Below are positions 55,701-63,710 of a stretch of DNA of 64,000 bases, in pieces; positions within the stretch are counted from its first letter, which is position 1, and the number at the start of each line of letters is the position of its first letter. Below the pieces are notes generated by a model. That model saw only the letters and a list, made by a program, of their open reading frames with translations, was not told the DNA's origin and searched no databases. The position numbers were made by a program, and so were the translations under genes. Source of the stretch: Thraustochytrium sp. TN22 (Eukaryota > Sar > Bigyra > Thraustochytrida > Thraustochytriidae); the NCBI GenBank assembly GCA_013306675.1, contig JABLUY010000069.1, positions 84,000 through 147,999 of the forward strand, in the 5' to 3' direction.

Positions 55701-58700
55701 CTCGAAACCATGCTCACCGCCGCTCGTCAGGAGCACGAGGGCGCACTCGCGCGCGCCGAGGCTCGCGCCCGCGACCTCGATGCTGCGCACGACGATCGCA
55801 TTGCCGTGCTCGCCCAGGAGCGCGACGCGGCACTCGCCCAGGCAGCCGCGCGCGCGGAGCACCTGCAGACGGCCAAGGACGAGCTTGCGCAGGTGCGCGA
55901 CGAGCTCCAGACCGCGCGCAGCCAGTCCGCCGATCGCGGCAATCAGCTCGAGGCGCAGCTGCGAGAGGTTGCTGCGAAGCACGACGCCCAGGCGCAGTGC
56001 GTGGAGCAACTCAAGGCGCAGCTGGCGGACGCCAAGCGGAGCTCGACGCAGGAGATGGAGTGGCTCGAGACACAGCTCCAGCTCGCCAAGACAAGCTCAC
56101 AAGAGGAGGTGGAGCGCTCCAAGACGCAGCTCCGGGACGCGAAGACGAGCTCGAAGGAGGAGATGGAGCGGCTCGAGGCCCAGCTGCAGGATGCAAAGAC
56201 CCGCTACGAAGCGGAGCTGGAGCGACTGCGCGCGCAGCTGGAAGACGCGAGGACAAGCTCAGAGAAGGAGACGGAGCGGCTCAAGACGCAGCTGCGAGAC
56301 GCCAGGACGAGCTCGCAAGAGGAGATCGCCCTTCTTCGCCAGCGCGCAGAGGCGCTGGCCGCGGAGCTCGACGCCAAATCCGAGGCCTTGACCGTCGCCG
56401 GTCAGCGGGCGGATGAGCAGATGCGGAGCGCCGAGGACGCTCTTCAGCAGCGCCTCCAGGACGCGGACAAAGAGTCGGCGCTCCTCCGCCAGCGTGTCGA
56501 GGCCCTGGCCGCGCAGCTCGACGAGAAGACCGAGGCCATGGCCGCCGCCCGGCAGGACGCTGCGCACGCGGAGCAGCGGGCGAACGAGCGTCTGCGAAGT
56601 ACCGAAGGCGCCCTTGAGCAGCGCATCAAGGCGCTCGAGGCGCAGCTGCGAGACGCAAAGACGAGCGCCGGCGAGGACCTGGCACAGGTGCGGCAGCGAG
56701 CCGAGACGCTGGCCGCGCTGGTCGACGAGAGGACCGAGGCCATGTCTGCTGCCGATCAGCACGCGAGAGAGCAGATGCGGAGCGCCCAAGAGCGCATCGA
56801 GTCGCTCGAGGCGCAGCTGCAGGACGCAAAGGCCAGCTCGAGCGAGGAGATTGCGCTCCTTTCGCAGCGCGTCCAGGCCCTGGCCGCGCAACTGGAAGAG
56901 AAGGCCGAGGCCTTGGCCGCTGCTCGGCAGGACGCTGCCCAGGCGAGACAAGTCGCGAGCGGCGCCGAGAGCGCGTCGCAGCAGCGCATCAGGGCGCTTG
57001 AGGAGGAAAGAACGAGCTCTGAGGAAGCTCTCGCGCTGGTGCGAGAGCGCGTGAAGGCTCTGACGCACGCCGAGGCGCAGCTTCGCGAGGAGCGCGAAGA
57101 GGCCGCGACGAGTGCGCGCAAGGCGGAGGAGCGGGCTGAGCGGCTCCAGCTGCAAGTGGAGAGCATGCGGGCACAGCAGGGCGATGGGAAAGCCCAGCTG
57201 GCTGCGGCGGAGCACGCGCGCAAGGAGCTAGAAGAGCGGGTCGCGCGCCGGGCCGAGGAGGCGTCGCGACTTCGCGAGGCGCTGGAGAGAGCGCAAACCG
57301 AGGCCAAGGAGGCCGCCGCGGCACGTGCGGGGGCGCTGCGTGCTGTGGAACGCGCCGAGCAGGCTCTGGTCCGGCACCGCGAGCGGGAAGCGGAGCTGGA
57401 GCAGGCCGTGCAGCAGGCGCGCGCCGCTGCGCTCCTGGAGGCGGAGGACGCTCGAGTCTGGCAACGCGCGCAGGAAGCGGCAGGAGGAGGCGGCGCCGAT
57501 TCGGCGCCCTCCTCGCTCAAGGCGGCCACGGGGACGGTGGCGGCTCTGCTCGCGTCGCGCGAGGCTGAACGGGCGCGCGTGGAGGAGCTGGAGGCCGCGT
57601 GCGCACGACTTGAAGGCTCCGCGGGGGAGCGACTGGAGCGCGTCGAGGCGGAGCGCGAGGCGGCGCGACGCGAGGTAGACGCGCTGCGCGCGAAGCTCAA
57701 CGTGCAGCTGGACTGGGTGGAGGACCTCAAGACACAGCGGGCGACGCTGGAGGAGAACCTGGTGGAGTCTTCGCGGGAGCTGAAGCGGCTGCGCGGCGGC
57801 CTGGACGACCTGCAGCACGTGCAGCAGGAGCTGGGCTGCCTGCGCGCGGAGAACTACGGGCTCAAGGCGGCGCATGCGGACAAGCTCGCACGCGCGGAGG
57901 CCGGCAAGACGCGGGTCGAGGAGGCGCGGCGCGCGGACCAGGCGCGGCTCGCGCGATTCTCCGCGCAGCTCGAGACGGCGCGCGCGGCGCAGCGCAAGTG
58001 GGTGCAGGACCGGCAGCGTGTGAAGCGCGCGCTGGCCGAGGCCATGGCCGGCATGTATGGCAGCTTCGAGGGCGTGGTGGACCGGCTCAAGCAGAAGCAG
58101 GTCCCGGTGCGGCTGGCGCGGCTCGCGGGCCAGGTGGACGCGCTGCGGCAGCGCGGCATGGGCAGCGCGGGCGGCGCGGGCGGCCGCGGACACCGAGGTG
58201 CGACGGCCGGCGACGGCCGGCGACGGCAGCGTGTGGAGCAGCACGGGCTGGAGCTGCGCGCCAAGTTGCGGTCCGCGCGAGAGACGCAGGACCGCCTGCT
58301 GCATGAGGTCAAGGAGCAGGAGAACTCCACGGTGAGCCGCCTGCTCTTGGCGCGATCCACGGCGGGCGGCAAGCGGGCGGAGGGTATTCCGCCGCACTCG
58401 CCGGCGAGCGACGCGGGCCTCGGCGAGTACAAGCTCGCGGTGCTCAACGCGTGTCTGCGAGGGGATGTGGACGGGCTCTCGCAGGCGCTGGCGGTGGGCT
58501 TCTTCCGCGAGGACTTTGACGCGAGCTTTCTGCCGCTGCACCGCGTGGTGTCGGGCTACCACTTTCATGGCAGCGCGGACCGCGTGGTTCTGGCACTGCA
58601 ACTGCTGGTGAGCAAGGGCGCGCCGATCAATGCGCCGGACGTGGCGGGCAACACGGTCCTGCACAAGGCCATCCAGGTGGTCCCGGGCGACGCCATCGTC

Positions 58701-59021
58701 GTGGTCCTCCGCGCGCTGCTGGAGCTTGGCGCCGACGTGAACGCGGCCAACAAGCTGGGCGACACGGCCCTGCACACGGAGCTGCGCCGGTTGCGCGCGG
58801 CCTCGCCCGCCGTCGTGCGCACGCTCGTCCGCGGCGGCGCCCGCGTGCACGAGGGCACCCGCGTGCGCAGCCCCGGGTTCCTCGGCAGCCCAGGCCGGGG
58901 CGGCCCGCCGTCGCCTCTGGAGCTCGCCGAGGCCGTGGTCCGCGACCTTGGCGCCGACGCGCCGCGTCCCTTTGTGGACATGCTCGCCGGTCTCCGCGCC
59001 GCCGTCGTGCCGTCGCCGTGA
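52776..59021 (+). CDS. kinesin with long coiled coil and C-terminal ankyrin repeats
   Basis: A 2081-residue kinesin from ATG 52776 (MAGGGRENIRVLVRIRP). The N-terminal motor (about 1-430) has P-loop GSTGSGKT (107-114), switch I NEHSSRSHAV (269-278) and switch II LVDLAGSER (303-311), so it should hydrolyse ATP. Gly/Ser-rich inserts lie after the first strand and around residues 178-218. A very long coiled coil (about 430-1790) includes a poly-Pro break near residues 667-678 and internal repeats of QLRDAKTSSQEEVER type (about 1090-1180) plus longer LLRQRVEALAAQLDEK-type units. The tail (about 1889-2045) has ankyrin-like repeats, for example GAPINAPDVAGNTVLHKAIQ and GADVNAANKLGDTALHTELR. The motor-first layout predicts plus-end movement (inference). 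An ankyrin tail is uncommon in kinesins. Confidence 0.93.
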   Translation: MAGGGRENIRVLVRIRPDEEGSGDGGHGNGAHGGVQTRGAGAQGTGASVRQRGEQGLEVRRAEAQARAFQFDRVFGPRASQVDVYAVVDPLVASTVQGYNATIFAYGSTGSGKTHTISGSPGQEGIIPRAVHRIFDLAEELAAREADGIVLVHMGYVELYNNQFKDLLHATPAAAAAHSSNANLGGGLGSGIVGPVGSTGSASSPGASSSSGGSPHKKAPRIELHTTKSGSVFLSGSPSLHTPVTSAREALRLVQAGGRNRAVGATDCNEHSSRSHAVLTFYVESRMPAADGSFVSKLGKLHLVDLAGSERLSLSRAEGQTRTETQNINLSLSTLGDVLSALSKLHTGANAGRARADARARVPYRNSKLTFLLKDSLGGNSKTVMIATIRTPERYHQQTLMTLLYAERAKKIQNRIHLNTDTEGDSKAAALVAEVERLKAQLRQREADFERLSRQAGPDGPLLDAAGEQRRMDQLTRLARENELEKERLEACLRQVVHTHASKLTVQQEKYSSLQVKLAEYKSVFDRQRVEIESLRASVRELANGATEDEVEEMKAMVEKLASALAAARQDALHHSQRADHLDRQLRVARDHVVGQTSQHGAVQLQVDDLREQLKTARHQYEALKAASVDTLRELDRVRGLERDQRSEADRLRHLLADTQAAAAKSSPPPPPPPPPAVPPEGCAACAATRAKYDLAITGLHDEVREALAAKDAQLRDEAAARAADREDHRAKLAALEREKAAVLEAASEAQQLASQMRAQRDQARAAVAQDGPDRHALQRDLEEARKRLHASQSLQRDLDQARERLQAAEARTQTLERQLEGLDQVSASAASLRADLAAETEARARAERRAEDAARRAEQAGTRLAALDEQLEREREAKSTLERDLRAQQHALQADLEREREARVGLESDLRVSRRAADEGQKKTEEENAAHLQAQVDRARAERDRGLLRAEELIQQAQASAKAKCERADAQLAELETMLTAARQEHEGALARAEARARDLDAAHDDRIAVLAQERDAALAQAAARAEHLQTAKDELAQVRDELQTARSQSADRGNQLEAQLREVAAKHDAQAQCVEQLKAQLADAKRSSTQEMEWLETQLQLAKTSSQEEVERSKTQLRDAKTSSKEEMERLEAQLQDAKTRYEAELERLRAQLEDARTSSEKETERLKTQLRDARTSSQEEIALLRQRAEALAAELDAKSEALTVAGQRADEQMRSAEDALQQRLQDADKESALLRQRVEALAAQLDEKTEAMAAARQDAAHAEQRANERLRSTEGALEQRIKALEAQLRDAKTSAGEDLAQVRQRAETLAALVDERTEAMSAADQHAREQMRSAQERIESLEAQLQDAKASSSEEIALLSQRVQALAAQLEEKAEALAAARQDAAQARQVASGAESASQQRIRALEEERTSSEEALALVRERVKALTHAEAQLREEREEAATSARKAEERAERLQLQVESMRAQQGDGKAQLAAAEHARKELEERVARRAEEASRLREALERAQTEAKEAAAARAGALRAVERAEQALVRHREREAELEQAVQQARAAALLEAEDARVWQRAQEAAGGGGADSAPSSLKAATGTVAALLASREAERARVEELEAACARLEGSAGERLERVEAEREAARREVDALRAKLNVQLDWVEDLKTQRATLEENLVESSRELKRLRGGLDDLQHVQQELGCLRAENYGLKAAHADKLARAEAGKTRVEEARRADQARLARFSAQLETARAAQRKWVQDRQRVKRALAEAMAGMYGSFEGVVDRLKQKQVPVRLARLAGQVDALRQRGMGSAGGAGGRGHRGATAGDGRRRQRVEQHGLELRAKLRSARETQDRLLHEVKEQENSTVSRLLLARSTAGGKRAEGIPPHSPASDAGLGEYKLAVLNACLRGDVDGLSQALAVGFFREDFDASFLPLHRVVSGYHFHGSADRVVLALQLLVSKGAPINAPDVAGNTVLHKAIQVVPGDAIVVVLRALLELGADVNAANKLGDTALHTELRRLRAASPAVVRTLVRGGARVHEGTRVRSPGFLGSPGRGGPPSPLELAEAVVRDLGADAPRPFVDMLAGLRAAVVPSP
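56040..57000 (+). repeat. coding tandem repeats in the kinesin coiled coil
   Basis: DNA-level repetition inside the kinesin stalk. Short units (about 51-54 bp, coding QLRDAKTSSQEE variants) run at about 56040-56340. Longer units (about 200 bp, coding LLRQRVEALAAQLDEKTEA variants) follow to about 56960. Drift between copies is substantial, but the register is preserved, as expected for expansion by unequal crossing-over under coiled-coil selection. Confidence 0.7.
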
Positions 59022-59252
59022 GCGCGCTCGTTGCGCGCCAAGCCGAGGCTCCTGCGACCTGAACGCCGCCGCCCCGAGCGGCGAGCTCGCCTGCCTGCTG
59101 GGCGCCCGACTGGGTGGGTCCCAACCGCGCTCCATCAGTCGCGGCCGCCGCGACCACCGGCCCTCATCGCATGGGCAACTAACTGGTGGCCATGGCGCGC
59201 ACGCACGCGCTGCCGCAGAACCGGAGCGCAGCGCGGCGAGGCGCCGGGCGAG

Positions 59253-61616
59253 ATGGCGCGCGGGCGCGAGCGCGGCGCGCGCAAGGCGGAGCGCGGCGAG
59301 GCGGAGGCCGACGAGGCGCTGGCGGCGACGGCCTTCGACGTGCTGGGCGACGAGGAGGCCGTGGCGGCCGTGGCGAGCAGCGACGAGGACGAGGAGGAGG
59401 ACGCGGAGGAGGAGGAGCGGCGGTGGGCGCGGCGGCAGGCGAGCGGCGAGGCGTCCGAGCAGGATGTGGGCAAGCTGCCGGTGAAGCTGGGCGACGGCGT
59501 GGTGACGCAGGCGGCGCGCGAGCAGGAGTGGCGCGACAAGCCGGCGGCGTCCTCGCTGTCGCTCGTGTGGGCGCCCGGCGAGCGGCAGGCGCAGGAGGAG
59601 GAGGAGGAGCGCCTGCTCAAGCTCAAGGAGGCACGCAAGGAGGAGCAGCGCAAGAAGCAGAAGAAGGGCAAGAAGGGCAAGAAGGACACCGAGGGCGCCG
59701 CAACGGACGCCCAGGACGACGACAAGGCGGAGGGCGGCGACGGCGAGGAGGTCAAGGCCGCCAAGAAGATGACGCTGGGCGAGCGCAGGCGTGCGGAGCG
59801 CGAGGCCGAGAAGGCGGAGCGCGACGCCTTCAACGCGCTCAACGCCGCTGGCGTGATGCTGCGCCGCGCCGAGAAGAAGCGCGAGATCGCCGTGGTGGCG
59901 CAGGAGGCGCTGGCCGACCCGGAGAAGAGCGTGGAGCAGAAGCAGACGGGCGGGTGCTCCCTGCGGCATCTCGTGAACCTGGCGGGCCAGGACCCGGACA
60001 CGCGCGTGCGCAAGCTGGCCATGCTGTCGCTGGTGGCCGTCTTCAAGGACCTGCTCCCGGGCTACCGCATCCGCGAAGCGTCGCAGGCCGAGATGAGCGC
60101 ACGCCATAAGAAGGAGGTCCGCAAGCTGCGGTCCTTCGAGAGCAACCTCCTCCAGGTGTATCAGGCCTTTCTCAAGGTGGTGCACCAGGAGGTGGCGGAC
60201 TCGCTCGGCCCGTCGACGGAGCTCTTCGCAGACGTGCGCGGCGGCAAGCGCAAGGTGGCGGCCCGCACCGAGGACGGCAGCCTCGAAGACGTCGAGACGC
60301 GCGGTGCCGGCCTTTTGCCCAAGGCGCACTCCATCGCGCTCGTGGCGATGCGCTCGCAGTGCACGCTGCTCGTGGCCAAGCCGCACTTTAACTTCCGCGA
60401 GAACCTCCTGGCGAACGTGGTGCCGCAGATGAACTCGCGGTACGCGGACGTGCGCGCCCAGGCGTGCGGGTGCATCGCGGCCCTGCTGGCCGACGACGTG
60501 AGCGGCGACGCCACCCTGGAGATTGTCACCTTTGTGAGCAAGTTCGTGCGCCTGCGGAACAACGGCGAGCTGGGCGGCGTGCATCCGGACGTGCTGGACA
60601 CGCTCCGGCGCTGTGTGCTGACGGGCGACATGAAGGACGACATTCGCATCGCCGAGTCCAAGAAGAGCAAGAAGAAGCGCAGGCGCACGCGCAAGGCGGA
60701 CGACGAGATCGCCCTTGGCATCGCGCAGGCCGAAGCCAATTCGGACGATGCGCACCGCTTCGCCAAGAACATCGAGGCCCTGCGCGAGCTCTTCACCATG
60801 TACCTGCGCTGTCTCAAGTACGCGCCGACCTCGCCCATCATGCCCAGCGCACTGCGCGGCATGGCCACCTTCGTGCACCTCATCAACCTAGATATCGCGC
60901 AGGCAGCCATTACCGCGCTCATCAACCTCATCAAGGCCGACACGGTTCCCATCGGCACCGGCCTGCAGGTGGTCGAGACCGTGACGCTGGCGCTGCGCGG
61001 CCCGGGCGCCACCATGCAAATCGACGAGGCCGAGGTCGTGGCCTACTTTTACCGCCTGCTGCTCAAGCTGGCCACCGCCGAGACCGACCGTGAGCGCCAC
61101 GTGCGCCTCGTCGTGCAATGCGTCGACGCCATCTTCCTCGGCCGCAAGCTGTACCAGCAGTCGCGCGCGGCCGCCGTCGCCACGCGCCTCACCATCCTCG
61201 CCCTGGGCCTGTCCCCGAACGCCTGCCTGGCGCTCATCTCCACCGTGCGCATGATCACCATGCGCTACCCGTCCGCGTGCCGCGCTCTCTTCGACCGCGA
61301 TGCCGAACAGGTCGAGGGCGCCAACTCGCTCGCGCTCGGCGTCATCCCGTCGCCGCTCGACGCCAATGCCAACGTCGACCCCAGCCTCACGCGCCGCGAC
61401 ACCCTCGCCTTTTGGCCGCTCGCGCAGCTCCGCTTCCACTACCACCCCGAGGTCCGCACCGCCGCGCGCCGCGCGCTCCAGCGCCAGCCCGTGCTGCCCA
61501 ACGAGCGTGCCCTCACCCTCCTCAAGGAGTTTGACCCGTACCGCGGTGGCTTCAGCTTCCGCCCGCCCGTCACGCGCACCATCCAGGGCCCCAAGCAGAA
61601 GAAGCCGCGCGTCTAA
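59253..61616 (+). CDS. NOC3: nucleolar complex protein 3 (NOC3)
   Basis: A 787-residue protein from ATG 59253 (MARGRERGARKAERGE), close to human NOC3L (800). An acidic and basic N-terminal region (SSDEDEEEDAEEEE, and KKQKKGKKGKKD) precedes a predicted helical repeat body. KKEVRKLRSFESNLLQVYQAFLK and NFRENLLANVVPQMNSR are the NOC3 signature, and RFHYHPEVRTAARRALQ lies in the C-terminal CBF-type domain. Family role: with NOC2 it forms the complex that moves pre-60S particles from nucleolus to nucleoplasm; it also has a replication-licensing role in yeast. Its start lies 231 bp after the kinesin stop, on the same strand. The protein ends KQKKPRV. Confidence 0.92.
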   Translation: MARGRERGARKAERGEAEADEALAATAFDVLGDEEAVAAVASSDEDEEEDAEEEERRWARRQASGEASEQDVGKLPVKLGDGVVTQAAREQEWRDKPAASSLSLVWAPGERQAQEEEEERLLKLKEARKEEQRKKQKKGKKGKKDTEGAATDAQDDDKAEGGDGEEVKAAKKMTLGERRRAEREAEKAERDAFNALNAAGVMLRRAEKKREIAVVAQEALADPEKSVEQKQTGGCSLRHLVNLAGQDPDTRVRKLAMLSLVAVFKDLLPGYRIREASQAEMSARHKKEVRKLRSFESNLLQVYQAFLKVVHQEVADSLGPSTELFADVRGGKRKVAARTEDGSLEDVETRGAGLLPKAHSIALVAMRSQCTLLVAKPHFNFRENLLANVVPQMNSRYADVRAQACGCIAALLADDVSGDATLEIVTFVSKFVRLRNNGELGGVHPDVLDTLRRCVLTGDMKDDIRIAESKKSKKKRRRTRKADDEIALGIAQAEANSDDAHRFAKNIEALRELFTMYLRCLKYAPTSPIMPSALRGMATFVHLINLDIAQAAITALINLIKADTVPIGTGLQVVETVTLALRGPGATMQIDEAEVVAYFYRLLLKLATAETDRERHVRLVVQCVDAIFLGRKLYQQSRAAAVATRLTILALGLSPNACLALISTVRMITMRYPSACRALFDRDAEQVEGANSLALGVIPSPLDANANVDPSLTRRDTLAFWPLAQLRFHYHPEVRTAARRALQRQPVLPNERALTLLKEFDPYRGGFSFRPPVTRTIQGPKQKKPRV

Positions 61617-61924
61617 CTTTAGTTGAGCGCGCACAAGAACTTTGTAGGCTAGCTGATTATCTCCCTTGAAGCGAGATTGACGACAGATGAGTGAAGAGAG
61701 AAGAAATGCGAAGAAGAGAGGAGAAATGCGAAGAAGAGAGAAGAAACGCCAAGAAGAGAGAAGAAACTCGAAGAAACTTGATTTTTACCTTGCGATAGAC
61801 AACTCGGCAGGTGGGCAAGACCCACACATGCGCGAGTGATGACGAGCTCGCCAAGAAGGCAAGGACGTCAACATCGTGCGAGGCCATGGTCGAGCGGCTC
61901 GTGGGCGGCACGCGCGAGAAGCCT
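61617..61924. other. convergent 3' interval with purine-rich tandem repeats
   Basis: Between NOC3 and the selenoprotein 3' UTR. At about 61690-61790 there are five or so units of an AGAAGAGAGAAGAAAYGC-type repeat. The rest is presumed 3' UTR. Confidence 0.45.
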
Positions 61925-61927
61925 ATT

Positions 61928-61978
61928 GTCAAGCACGAGCCTGTCCCAAAAGAGGGCTTTAGCGGCTCGTGCCATCAT
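61928..61978 (-). promoter_or_regulatory. type II SECIS element
   Basis: Read on the minus strand. The 5' AUGA is at 61978-61975 and the 3' UGA at 61931-61929, giving the tandem G.A/A.G quartet (61976 with 61929, 61975 with 61930) flanked by a U.U pair (61974 with 61931). Above it is a helix of one G.U pair and nine Watson-Crick pairs: GCACGAGCC (61972-61964) against GGCUCGUGC (61941-61933). An unpaired AAA (61960-61958) sits in the apical 5' loop, and a CCC/GGG mini-helix (61956-61954 with 61947-61945) caps it, making it type II. It lies about 155 nt after the selenoprotein stop, in the correct strand and order. This element recruits SBP2 and eEFSec so UGA is read as selenocysteine. Confidence 0.88.
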
Positions 61979-62133
61979 CGGCCGCGTCGATGGACGACGG
62001 GGCAGGGCAGTCTCGCGCGATCGCGACCCAACACGAGCGCGCTCTGTGTGCTGTGCTGTGCTGTGCTGTTAGCAGCAGCAGCAGCAGCAACAGCTGCTGC
62101 GCCGGCGCCGGCGCCGCGCAGTCTACGGTTCGC

Positions 62134-62412
62134 TTACTCCTCGTAGAACTTGCGCACAGCCGCCTTGATCTCCTCGATCGCCGCCGCACGCTTGCTCGCG
62201 TACTTGCGGAAGAGGCGGCGCTGGTCGCCGGACCAGATCACCTCGCCATCTTCCGACTCCACGGAGACCTGGATCGGGTACGAGTCGCTGCCCTCCTCGA
62301 CCACCTCGGCGTCAGGGAGCACCTCCAGCACGCTCTGCTTGGCCGTGCTCAGCTCCTGACGTCCGCCGTCTCAGTTGAAGCTCCACCGCACGATCACCTT
62401 GGGGCCCGCCAT
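62134..62412 (-). CDS. small selenoprotein, Rdx/SelW-T-H-like, Sec14 encoded by in-frame TGA
   Basis: A 92-residue protein from ATG 62412 (MAGPKVIVRWSFN) through an in-frame TGA (62373..62371, Sec14) to TAA (62136..62134). The downstream part (DGGRQELSTAKQ, then VLEVLPDAEVVEE, YPIQVSVESEDGEV and LFRKYASKRAAAIEEIKAAV) is amphipathic, well-formed protein. Predicted order is strand, redox loop, helix, two to three strands, helix, as in the thioredoxin-like Rdx family (SelW, SelT, SelH). Those use CxxU; here the loop is SFNU, so the resolving Cys is replaced by Ser. No usable splice pair removes the TGA. The SECIS in the 3' UTR is the decisive support. Role by family: a redox regulator, substrate unknown. 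I cannot name the subfamily. Confidence 0.85.
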
Positions 62413-63710
62413 GCTGCCGACCTGCGCCCTCGCCCTCGCCGCCCTGCCCAGCTCTGCCTGCTGCTGACGCCGACGCCGACGCTGCCGCGCAAGACAATGG
62501 CAATCTGCTCTGATTCTGCTGCGTCGCGGCGTTGTCAGAGTCGGAGAAAAGCGAGGCCGTTCGCGCCCCTTCAAATGAAGGGGATCTGAGCCTCAGTGCC
62601 CGTCAAGCTGGGCGCGCTGACCCGGCTGATCATTTCGTGCATAGGTGCTCGTTGCTTCTACTGCGACGCGAGAGGACTCGCTGCTCATCATCACTCACGC
62701 ATCGGTCCATGCGAGGCTTGCAAAGCGGAAGGTACGAGGCATACGCAAAGTCCTTGGCGTAGAGCAAGCGCGAGCAAGCGCCAAGGGTCAGCTCCATCCC
62801 GAGTCCCGACACAAGGCTGCAGGGGAGAGCCACGAACCCGCACTCGCCTCTCACTCACATCCTGCCATGGCCACATCCTCATGCGCCGGCAGAGCTGTGG
62901 TGATGGGATGCAGCGCGATCATCCGTGATGAGCGTTTCTAGCTAGCTTAGTTACCCCTGGTGCCAGCTGGTGGGCGCGGCCCGCGACCCGACTCGTGTGA
63001 AAGCGTTGGCGTCCGACTCGCTGGCGCGACTCTCCACCCTGGCTGCTTGCTGCAGCAACGCCGCCGCCAGGGCGGCGAGAAGCGGGAAGAATGACCTTTT
63101 CGTGAACGTCATCCCCCGGGCCGCGCCAGGCACCTCGGCCATCTCGGATTCGCAGTACCTTCTCATTCCACGCGCGGCGTGACGTGCTCGCACTTCACGA
63201 CTGGCCGCCGCGCGCCGCAGCGCGTGGCGCCGCCGCTCGCGCTTTGCTCGCAGTGCGTCCGTCTACGTGCCTGCCTGCCGCTCGTCTGCCCAGCGGCGAG
63301 CTGCGTCCCTCGCCTGCCTTGTCGCGAGCCTCCGAGGCCGAGCGCGACCTGGCGAGAGCGCAGGCGGCGCGCGCCGCGCCACCGGCGCCGCTCGCGCGTG
63401 CTCGAAAGGAACAAGCGGGCTCCAAGATCGCCGTGCAAGGCTGCAAGCGTGCCGCACTAGGCCTACTGGGAGCGGCGGAGCCTGGAGGGAACCTGTCTCG
63501 CGCCGCGTGCAGGCGAGCGACCGCGCGGCGCTGCAGAGCGAGCGGAACTTGAAGGCAGCGGCAGACCCCGGCAGACCCGCATCGAACGGCGCGAGCGGAC
63601 GCGGGGCGTCGCGCCGAGGGAGGCGTGCGAGACGCAGCGAGGCCAGCGAGGGGTGCCCTGCGCGTGCAAGCTCCAGAGCCGGCGGGGTCTACTTGCGCGT
63701 GCGTGCACAG
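62413..63710. other. divergent intergenic region before the LRR gene
   Basis: About 1.3 kb between the selenoprotein and the LRR gene. 62590-62960 is moderately AT-richer, and 63180-63650 is very GC-rich. A minus-strand frame near 63115-62951 starts MTFTKRSFFPLLAALAAALL, signal-peptide-like, but it is only about 53 residues and has no family match, so I do not call it. No RNA gene recognised. Confidence 0.4.

Noticed and set aside
57228-60878. Minus-strand open frame of 1216 codons spanning kinesin and NOC3
   Set aside because: Antisense shadow covering two unrelated plus-strand genes and their spacer; biased composition, no family signature.
62371-62373. TGA as an ordinary stop, a pseudogene mutation, or part of an intron in the small selenoprotein gene
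   Set aside because: No GT/AG pair removes it while keeping frame and size. Sequence on both sides is coherent protein, and a complete SECIS lies in the 3' UTR.
62951-63115. Small secreted protein on the minus strand (MTFTKRSFFPLLAALAAALL start)
   Set aside because: Only about 53 residues, no homology signal, and similar Ala/Leu-rich frames arise by chance in this composition. Kept as a note only.
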